From Salinarimonas chemoclinalis (lineage in GTDB: Bacteria; Pseudomonadota; Alphaproteobacteria; Rhizobiales; Beijerinckiaceae): 64,000 bases of DNA. The translations under genes were made by a program, and so were the position numbers. The notes beneath the pieces were generated by a model. It had not been told where the DNA came from, made no database searches, and saw only the letters and a list, made by a program, of their open reading frames with translations. Position 1 is the stretch's first letter. Each line of letters starts with the position of its first letter. Shown piece after piece: positions 56,173-61,997 of the stretch. The stretch lies in assembly GCF_041514305.1 (NCBI RefSeq), contig NZ_JBGMWH010000002.1:434001-498000 (forward strand), read 5' to 3'.

Positions 56173-56300
56173 TGAACGTGCGCGAAAGCGCGCGCGTCCA
56201 CCACGGCTGCGGGAGGCGTCGAGCGCCGCGGCGTGTGCACGCCGCTCGTCAACGCTCCAGAGGCTCTGGGTCCCGGACTGCCTTCGGCATCCGGGATGAC
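56121..56300. repeat. Palindromic repeat element overlapping the end of pncC
   Basis: Left arm 56121-56160 (GGTCACCCCGGG...CCCGGGGCC) and right arm 56261-56300, which reads GTCATCCCGGATGCC on the other strand, are similar inverted 40-bp units. Each is a REP-like hairpin. About 100 bp of unrelated sequence, including GC-rich palindromes, lies between. It fills most of the 133-bp gap after pncC and runs 52 bp into the gene. Confidence 0.7.
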
Positions 56301-56305
56301 ACGGC

Positions 56306-56755
56306 TCACCTGTAGATCGCGTCCGCCCGCGCCTCGAACGCCTCGGAGAACTTCCGGAAGGCGCGGTCGAACATCGTGCCCATCAGCATGCCCAGCGCGA
56401 AGTTCTTGAACTCGTAGTTGATGTAGAACTCCACGTCGCAAGTCCCCTCGCCCGCCGGCTTGAAGGTCCAGCGGTTCTCCATGTAGCGGAAGGGGCCGTT
56501 GACGTACTCGACGTCGATCCGATTGCGCGCGGGGTCGAGGGTGACGCGGCTCGTGAAGCTCTCGCGGATGCGCTTGTAGCCCACGGTCATGTCGGCGACG
56601 AGCGTCTCGACCCCCTCCCCGCTCTGCACCTTACGGCGGACCTTCAGGTCCTCGCAGAGCGGCACGAACTTGGGGTACTGCTCGACGTCGGCGACGAGGG
56701 CGAACATCTCCTCCGGCGAATGCCGGACGCGGCGGGTGGTGCGGAAGGACGGCAT
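56306..56755 (-). CDS. RatA/COQ10-like START-domain protein
   Basis: 149-aa protein of the polyketide cyclase/coenzyme Q-binding family. It begins FRTTRRVRHSPEEMFALVADVEQYPKFVPLCEDLKV, and ends with the FEARADAIYR tail. Eukaryotic COQ10 helps deliver ubiquinone; E. coli RatA binds 50S subunits. The first role seems more likely here, but it is not decidable by sequence. It follows lipA by 12 bp on the same strand. Confidence 0.88.
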   Translation of the reverse strand: MPSFRTTRRVRHSPEEMFALVADVEQYPKFVPLCEDLKVRRKVQSGEGVETLVADMTVGYKRIRESFTSRVTLDPARNRIDVEYVNGPFRYMENRWTFKPAGEGTCDVEFYINYEFKNFALGMLMGTMFDRAFRKFSEAFEARADAIYR

Positions 56756-56767
56756 GGCGAGAGCGGA

Positions 56768-57757
56768 TCAGCGGCCGAGCCTGGCGAGGCGCGCGGCCTT
56801 GAGCCGCGCGAAGTCGTCGCCCGCATGGTAGGAGGAGCGCGTCAGCGGTGACGCGGAAACGAGCAGGAAGCCTTTCGCGTAGGCAGTCGTCTGGTAGGCC
56901 TTGAACTCGTCCGGGGTCACGTAACGGATCACCGGATGGTGCTTGCGAGTCGGCTGCAGGTACTGGCCGATCGTCATGAAGTCGACCTCCGCCGAGCGCA
57001 GGTCGTCCATCAGCTGCAGCACCTCGTTGCGCTCCTCGCCGAGCCCGACCATGATCCCGGACTTGGTGAAGATCGTCGGGTCCAGCTCCTTCACCTTCTG
57101 GAGCAGGCGGATGGAGTGGAAGTAGCGCGCGCCGGGCCGCACCTTCAGGTACTTCGATGGGACGGTCTCGAGATTGTGGTTGAACACGTCGGGCCGGGCC
57201 TTCACCACGACCTCGAGAGCGCCGGGCTTGCGCAGGAAATCGGGGGTGAGCACCTCGATCGTGGTCTTCGGCGAGCGGACGCGAATCGCGCCGATCACCT
57301 GCGCGAAGTGCTCGGCGCCACCGTCCTCGAGGTCGTCGCGGTCGACGGAGGTGATCACCACGTGCTCGAGGCCGAGCTTCTCCACCGCGATGGCGATGTT
57401 CTCCGGCTCCGCGCGGTCGAGCGCCTGGGGCATGCCGGTCTTCACGTTGCAGAAGGCGCAGGCGCGGGTGCACGTGTCGCCCATGATCATGAAGGTGGCG
57501 TGCTTCTTCGACCAGCACTCGCCGACGTTCGGGCAGCCGGCCTCCTCGCAGACCGTGACGAGCCCGTTCTCCTTGACGATCCGCTTCGTCTCGGCCCAGC
57601 CGGGCGAGCCCGGCGCCTTGACGCGGATCCAGTCGGGCTTGCGCTGGAGCGGCTGGTCGGGCCGATGCGCCTTCTCGGGATGGCGCGGGCGCGCGTCCTT
57701 CGCGAGGCCGTCCTTGGCGCGGGTGTCCTTGGCGAGGAGGTCGAGAACGACGGTCAT
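56768..57757 (-). CDS. lipA: Lipoyl synthase
   Basis: 329-aa radical-SAM enzyme that inserts two sulphurs into protein-bound octanoate. Both clusters are seen: the auxiliary CEEAGCPNVGEC and the SAM motif CTRACAFC. Other segments: HATFMIMGDTCTR, VITSVDRDDLEDGGAEHF, and the closing VSASPLTRSSYHAGDDF with the family's RSSY. Start ATG 57757. Confidence 0.96.
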   Translation of the reverse strand: MTVVLDLLAKDTRAKDGLAKDARPRHPEKAHRPDQPLQRKPDWIRVKAPGSPGWAETKRIVKENGLVTVCEEAGCPNVGECWSKKHATFMIMGDTCTRACAFCNVKTGMPQALDRAEPENIAIAVEKLGLEHVVITSVDRDDLEDGGAEHFAQVIGAIRVRSPKTTIEVLTPDFLRKPGALEVVVKARPDVFNHNLETVPSKYLKVRPGARYFHSIRLLQKVKELDPTIFTKSGIMVGLGEERNEVLQLMDDLRSAEVDFMTIGQYLQPTRKHHPVIRYVTPDEFKAYQTTAYAKGFLLVSASPLTRSSYHAGDDFARLKAARLARLGR

Positions 57758-57870
57758 GCTCTCCCGATCCGGCTGGCCGCGCGGGCCGGCGCCCGCGCGG
57801 AACTCATCGTGGCCATGATCTAGGGCCTCGCGGGGCAAGACGCAAATCCCGCGCGGCAGCGGACCGCAGC

Positions 57871-57886
57871 CCCGGCCGCGGCCGGG
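57871..57886 (-). terminator. Palindrome after glsB, possible terminator
   Basis: CCCGGCCGCGGCCGGG is a perfect 16-bp palindrome three bases beyond the glsB stop. There is no T-run. It may stop glsB transcription before lipA. Confidence 0.4.
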
Positions 57887-57889
57887 CGC

Positions 57890-58144
57890 TCAGCGCACGC
57901 TCCGGCCCTTGATCAGGCCCAGGATCCACAGGAATACGATGGCGCCGATGGTCGCGACGACGATCGAGGCGAGGTTGAAGCCCTGCGAATAGGAGAAGCC
58001 GAGCAGCGAGGCGATGAAGCCGCCGACGAAGGCGCCGACGATGCCGACGACGAGGTTGGTCAACAGGCCGTGGTTCCGGCCGGTGATCTTCTCGGCGATG
58101 AAGCCGGCGATGATGCCGACGACGATCCAGGCGATGATGGACAT
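57890..58144 (-). CDS. GlsB/YeaQ/YmgE-family stress membrane protein
   Basis: 84-aa transglycosylase-associated membrane protein with three helices: MSIIAWIVVGIIAGFIAEKITG, then NLVVGIVGAFVGGFIASLLG, and ASIVVATIGAIVFLWILGLI. Family members are small stress-induced proteins of unknown mechanism. An EcfG-type promoter lies 50 bp upstream, which fits. Confidence 0.9.
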   Translation of the reverse strand: MSIIAWIVVGIIAGFIAEKITGRNHGLLTNLVVGIVGAFVGGFIASLLGFSYSQGFNLASIVVATIGAIVFLWILGLIKGRSVR

Positions 58145-58193
58145 GGGTTCGTGATCCCTCGAGCGTTGGGGAAGCGGGAGTCTGCATCCACGC

Positions 58194-58218
58194 AACGTCG
58201 CGGAAGCTCGGGCGTTCC
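58194..58218 (-). promoter_or_regulatory. EcfG-type general stress promoter of glsB
   Basis: On the minus strand GGAAC (58214-58218) and CGTT (58194-58197) are separated by exactly 16 bp. This is the EcfG consensus of alphaproteobacterial general stress promoters (GGAAC-N16/17-CGTT). The distance to the ATG at 58144 is about 50 bp, suitable for a short leader. Confidence 0.75.
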
Positions 58219-58233
58219 CGCTGCAGCGCGATA

Positions 58234-58974
58234 TCAGGCGCGGGCGTTGCGCCAGCCGAGCCCCGCGATCGCGGCGGCGCCCGCCAGCGCGAGGGCGACG
58301 ACGCTCCACCCCGCGCCCCAGTTCGCGACCGCCACGGCGACGAGGGCCCACACCACCGCGACCGCGTAGAGCGGGATGGCGGGGACCCGCGTCAGCACCA
58401 GCCCCGCGGTGACGAGCGCGCCGAGGAGGCACGCCACCGCCCAGCCCTGCGCGCCGAGCCAGAGGCCGAACCCGGCCCCCAGGAGCCCTATCGAGACCCA
58501 GGACGCCGCCGTGAGCCAGCCCGCGTAGAGCGCGACCGGCGCCCGCAGCAGCCAGCGCTCCGTCTCCGGGGTGCGGGCGAGCGCCACGAGCGCAAGGGTC
58601 AGCATCACCCAGATCAGCACCGTCGCCCAGATCGCGCTCGTCTGCGCCACCCCGAGCCAGGCCGCGCCGACGATCAGGCTGCCGGCGAGCTGCCAGCGTG
58701 GGCGGTCCCACGCGCGATCGTCCCCGCGGCGCACCAGCCCGAACGCCGCGGAGGTCAGGAGCCACAGGTAGATCGGCCCCCAGATTCCGAACGCGTAGCC
58801 CGCCGGCTGTACCGGCGGATCGACCTGCGGCACGGGGAACAGGTCCGGATCGAAGCCGGCGAAGGGAAACGCCAGCGGCGCCGTCGCGAAGGCGAGCGCG
58901 GCGGCGGCGACGAGCACCGCCTTCATGCGGCGATTGTCGGCCGCGCCGTCTCGCGGAGGGGCGGGTTCGGGCAT
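58234..58974 (-). CDS. TspO/tryptophan-rich sensory-like multi-pass membrane protein
   Basis: 246-aa membrane protein with roughly eight helices. AGYAFGIWGPIYLWLL and LLRAPVALYAGWLTAASWVSIGLL resemble segments of TspO-related proteins, but the length is more than the ~160 residues of classical TspO. The ATG at 58974 is preferred. It is divergent from marR and may be controlled by it. Confidence 0.6.
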   Translation of the reverse strand: MPEPAPPRDGAADNRRMKAVLVAAAALAFATAPLAFPFAGFDPDLFPVPQVDPPVQPAGYAFGIWGPIYLWLLTSAAFGLVRRGDDRAWDRPRWQLAGSLIVGAAWLGVAQTSAIWATVLIWVMLTLALVALARTPETERWLLRAPVALYAGWLTAASWVSIGLLGAGFGLWLGAQGWAVACLLGALVTAGLVLTRVPAIPLYAVAVVWALVAVAVANWGAGWSVVALALAGAAAIAGLGWRNARA

Positions 58975-59095
58975 CGTGGGGCTCCTCCCCGTTGGCGGGC
59001 ACGACCCGAGCGATGGACCGGATGGGCCGCGGACGCAAGCGTCTACCGCGTCCCCCGCCACGCGGCCCGCCATCGCCGTTGCGCCGGAGAGTGCC

Positions 59096-59109
59096 TGTTG
59101 ATATCAACA
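59096..59109. promoter_or_regulatory. 14-bp perfect palindrome, MarR operator candidate
   Basis: TGTTGATATCAACA is perfectly palindromic and ends four bases before the marR ATG. It lies in the 139-bp divergent region between the TspO-like and marR genes. Binding there would block translation start or transcription of marR. Confidence 0.65.
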
Positions 59110-59113
59110 TAAG

Positions 59114-59608
59114 ATGCCCGGCACCGACCCCGATCACCTCGCGCCCATCTACCTGGAGCCAGACACCGTCCGCCACGTCGCGTCGACGTGCCTGTGCCTG
59201 CATGCGCAACGGGCGGCGCGGGCGCTGGCGCGGCTGTTCGACAACGCGCTGCGGCCGCTCGGGCTCACGAACGGGCAATTCTCGCTCCTGATGGCGCTCA
59301 ACCGCTCCGACCCGCCGACGATCGGCGCGCTCGCGCCCTTCCTCGCGATGGACCGCACCTCGCTGACGGCGGCGCTGAAGCCACTCGAGCGCCGGGGGCT
59401 CGTGCGGGTCGAGGCCGGCGCGCGGGATCGGCGCAGCCGGGTCGTGGCGATCACGCCGGACGGCGTCGCCCTGCTGCGCGCGGCGCTGCCGATCTGGCGC
59501 GACACGCACACGCGGCTGGACAGGGCGCTCGGCGACGGAATGCCGGACCGGCTGCGGGAGGGCTTGCGGGAGCTTCCGTACGCCGCCGCGGCGGGAGCCG
59601 ACGGATGA
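59114..59608 (+). CDS. MarR-family regulator
   Basis: 164-aa winged-helix regulator. LTNGQFSLLMALNRSDPPTIGALAPFLAMDRTSLTAALKPLERRGLVRVEAGARDRRSRVVAITPDG is the DNA-binding part. An N-terminal VRHVASTCLCLHAQRAAR has two cysteines that might sense redox. The start codon directly follows the palindrome, and no clear ribosome site is present, so the mRNA may be leaderless. Confidence 0.88.
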   Translation: MPGTDPDHLAPIYLEPDTVRHVASTCLCLHAQRAARALARLFDNALRPLGLTNGQFSLLMALNRSDPPTIGALAPFLAMDRTSLTAALKPLERRGLVRVEAGARDRRSRVVAITPDGVALLRAALPIWRDTHTRLDRALGDGMPDRLREGLRELPYAAAAGADG

Positions 59609-59672
59609 GGCGCGGGCACGATGCCGGCTCGCGAGCCGGCGTGCCAGCGTCTCCAACACGGGAGGAAGCGCC

Positions 59673-60836
59673 ATGGCGCGAGGTGAGATCCGCGTTCTCG
59701 TCGGTACCACGAAGGGCGTCTTCGTCGTCTCGGGGCGCGACGAGCGCACCGCGTGGCGGGTCGACGGACCGTTCTGCGACGGCTGGCCGATCAATCACGT
59801 GATCGGCGATCCCGGAACCGGGACCCTCTGGGCCGGAGGCGGCGGGGCCTTCCACGGCGCTGGCGTCTGGCGCTCGCGGGACGGCGGCGAGACCTGGGAG
59901 GTCGTGCGGCTCTGCGCCGGCCAGATGGACGCCTGGGCGGCGAGCGACGCGGAATTCGCCGCGACGATCGGCTGGACGGACTCGCCACTGCCCTTCGGCG
60001 AGGCGTTCTCGCAGGTGTGGAGCCTGTGCTTCGCCCACGGCGCGCTGTGGGCCGGCACGAAGCCCGCGGGCCTCCTCGTCAGCCGCGACGGCGGGGAGAC
60101 CTGGGCGCGCGTGGAGAGCCTCACCGATCATCCGTCGGCGCAGACGTGGAACCCGGGTGCGGCCGGCCTCGTGCTCCACACGATCGTGCCCCACCCGACC
60201 GATCCCGCGAAGCTGTGGATCGGCATCTCGGCGGCCGGCGTCTTCGCCACGGAGGACGGCGGGGCGACGTGGGAGCGGCGCAACCGCGTCTCCAACGCCG
60301 AGGCCTGCCACGGCCATACGCATCCGGCGGCGCCACGCGACGGCGAGATCGGCCACTGCGTCCACAACATGATGCGCGCGCCCGGCGAGGCGGACGTGCT
60401 CTACCAGCAGAACCACCATGGCGTCTGGCGCTCCGCCGATGGCGGGCGAAGCTGGGACGACGTCACGTCGGGGCTTCCCTCGACCTTCGGCTTCCCGATC
60501 CGCGTCCACCCGCAGGACGCGCGCACGCTCTGGACGTTCCCGCTCAACGGCGACAGCGCCGGACGCTTCCCCCCGGGCGCCGCAGCGGCGGTCTGGCGCT
60601 CGCGGGACGGCGGCGCGACCTGGACGGACCTGCGCACCGGCCTGCCGCAGACCTCCTGCTACTTCACCGTCCTGCGCCAGGCGATGGCGGGCGACGCGCG
60701 CGAGCCCGCCGGCGTCTACTTCGGCACGAACTCGGGCTCGGTCTTCGCCAGCCGCGACGAGGGCGACCGCTGGGAGGAGATCGCGCGCCACCTGCCGACC
60801 ATCCTGTCGGTGGAGACCGTGGAGGTCGGCGGCTGA
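59673..60836 (+). CDS. Asp-box (BNR) beta-propeller protein
   Basis: 387-aa protein with at least five Asp-box repeats of the S-x-D-x-G-x-T-W type: SRDGGETWEVV, SRDGGETWARV, TEDGGATWERR, SADGGRSWDDV, SRDGGATWTDL and SRDEGDRWEEI. This is the VPS10/sialidase-like propeller fold. No signal peptide is seen, so it is probably cytoplasmic. Sialidase activity should not be assumed. It follows marR by 64 bp on the same strand. Confidence 0.82.
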   Translation: MARGEIRVLVGTTKGVFVVSGRDERTAWRVDGPFCDGWPINHVIGDPGTGTLWAGGGGAFHGAGVWRSRDGGETWEVVRLCAGQMDAWAASDAEFAATIGWTDSPLPFGEAFSQVWSLCFAHGALWAGTKPAGLLVSRDGGETWARVESLTDHPSAQTWNPGAAGLVLHTIVPHPTDPAKLWIGISAAGVFATEDGGATWERRNRVSNAEACHGHTHPAAPRDGEIGHCVHNMMRAPGEADVLYQQNHHGVWRSADGGRSWDDVTSGLPSTFGFPIRVHPQDARTLWTFPLNGDSAGRFPPGAAAAVWRSRDGGATWTDLRTGLPQTSCYFTVLRQAMAGDAREPAGVYFGTNSGSVFASRDEGDRWEEIARHLPTILSVETVEVGG

Positions 60837-60854
60837 GCGGGACGGGCGCGCGGC

Positions 60855-61268
60855 TCAGCCGGCGACGACGTGCACGTAGCGCGAATGGACCCAGCCGTAC
60901 TCGCAGGGGCCCGTATAGGGCTGGCGAACGGGCCAGGGCGTGTGGACGCCGCACCCGGACGTGTCGCGCGTCCTGGAATAGACGACCGCGTACCACGGGC
61001 CGTCCTCCCCGCAGATCGCGACCTGCTGGCCGTTGTGGACCCGGTCGATCTCGCGGTACTGCCGGCCGCCGGGGCCGCTTCGGACGGAGAGGAAGCCGTC
61101 GCCGTTCGGGTCGAGGCCGACCACCTGGCCGATGCCCCAGCACCCGTCGAGGAAGCCGTCGCCGCCGACCTCGACGGGCACGTCGATCCGTCCCTGCCCG
61201 CCCGCCGGGAGGGGGAGGGTCAGGAGCCCGGCCAGCGCGACGCAGGCGATCAGGGTCGTTCGATCCAT
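60855..61268 (-). CDS. Exported SH3-like small protein
   Basis: 137-aa protein with signal peptide MDRTTLIACVALAGLLTLPLPAGGQG. The mature part reads FLSVRSGPGGRQYREIDRVHNGQQVAICGEDGPWYAVVYS, a bacterial SH3-type fold, and ends YGWVHSRYVHVVAG. Four cysteines (CWG, ICG, CGV, CEY) could form two disulphides. It is convergent with the Asp-box gene. Bacterial SH3 domains usually bind cell-wall peptides. Confidence 0.75.
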   Translation of the reverse strand: MDRTTLIACVALAGLLTLPLPAGGQGRIDVPVEVGGDGFLDGCWGIGQVVGLDPNGDGFLSVRSGPGGRQYREIDRVHNGQQVAICGEDGPWYAVVYSRTRDTSGCGVHTPWPVRQPYTGPCEYGWVHSRYVHVVAG

Positions 61269-61369
61269 GGCGGTGCCCCATCCGCGGGCCCGCGCGACCC
61301 CTGCCGCGCGGCTCTTCCCGCGCAACGCGGCCCGCCCTACACTCCATTGCTACCACAGCGGACGGACAC

Positions 61370-61897
61370 ATGCGCAAGCTCGTCAAGATCCTGCATACGA
61401 TCGCCGCCGGCGGGCTCATCGGCGGGCTCGGCGCCTATGCCGTCCTGCTCGTGGCGGGGCCGCAGGAGACCGCGGACGCCTATGCCGACCTGCGCCAGTC
61501 CATCGCCGTCCTGAGCAACTGGGTCGTCCTCCCCTCGCTCGCGGTCGCCCTCGTCTCCGGGCTCCTCTCGATGATCGTCCATCGGCCGTTCCAGGACGCA
61601 GGCTGGGTGTGGATCAAGGCGGGGCTCGGCATCCTCATGTTCAAGGGCACGCTGACCATCGTCAGCGCCAAGGCCGACTACGCGGCGACGATGGCCGCGC
61701 GGATGGCGGCCGGAGAAGCGCCGCCGGACGCGCTCGCCGACATGATCCGGCTCGAATGGGGCACGCTCGCGGTCGTCTTCGCCATCGCGGTGGCGAACGT
61801 CGTGCTCGGCATCTGGCGCCCGCGCCTCGTGCGCCTCCCCGACGCGGGACGCCGCGGGCGTGGAACGCCGGCTGCCTCCGGCGAGGCGGCGCGTTAA
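61370..61897 (+). CDS. DUF2269-type membrane protein
   Basis: 175-aa membrane protein with four helices. It starts MRKLVKILHTIAAGGLIGGLGAYAVLLV and contains NWVVLPSLAVALVSGLLSMIVHRPF and WVWIKAGLGILMFKGTLTIVSAK. The pattern matches DUF2269 (predicted integral membrane, CopD-like). Function unknown. The basic C-terminal tail is cytoplasmic. Confidence 0.7.
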   Translation: MRKLVKILHTIAAGGLIGGLGAYAVLLVAGPQETADAYADLRQSIAVLSNWVVLPSLAVALVSGLLSMIVHRPFQDAGWVWIKAGLGILMFKGTLTIVSAKADYAATMAARMAAGEAPPDALADMIRLEWGTLAVVFAIAVANVVLGIWRPRLVRLPDAGRRGRGTPAASGEAAR

Positions 61898-61967
61898 CCA
61901 CGACGATGGTCCTGCGAAGAATCGTTTCGTCCCGTCTCGCCCTGTGCGGCGCAGCACGCTAAGCTCG

Positions 61968-61983
61968 TTAACGCATCGTTAAC
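61968..61983 (+). promoter_or_regulatory. CtrA box (TTAA-N7-TTAAC)
   Basis: TTAACGCATCGTTAAC is a perfect match to the CtrA full-site consensus, TTAA, seven bases, TTAAC. It is also two copies of the palindrome CGTTAACG 11 bp apart (61966-61973 and 61977-61984). It ends 14 bp before the ATG at 61998. TTAA is very rare in this GC-rich window, so a chance pair at exact spacing is unlikely. Confidence 0.7.
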
Positions 61984-61997
61984 GATTGGAGCTTGCG

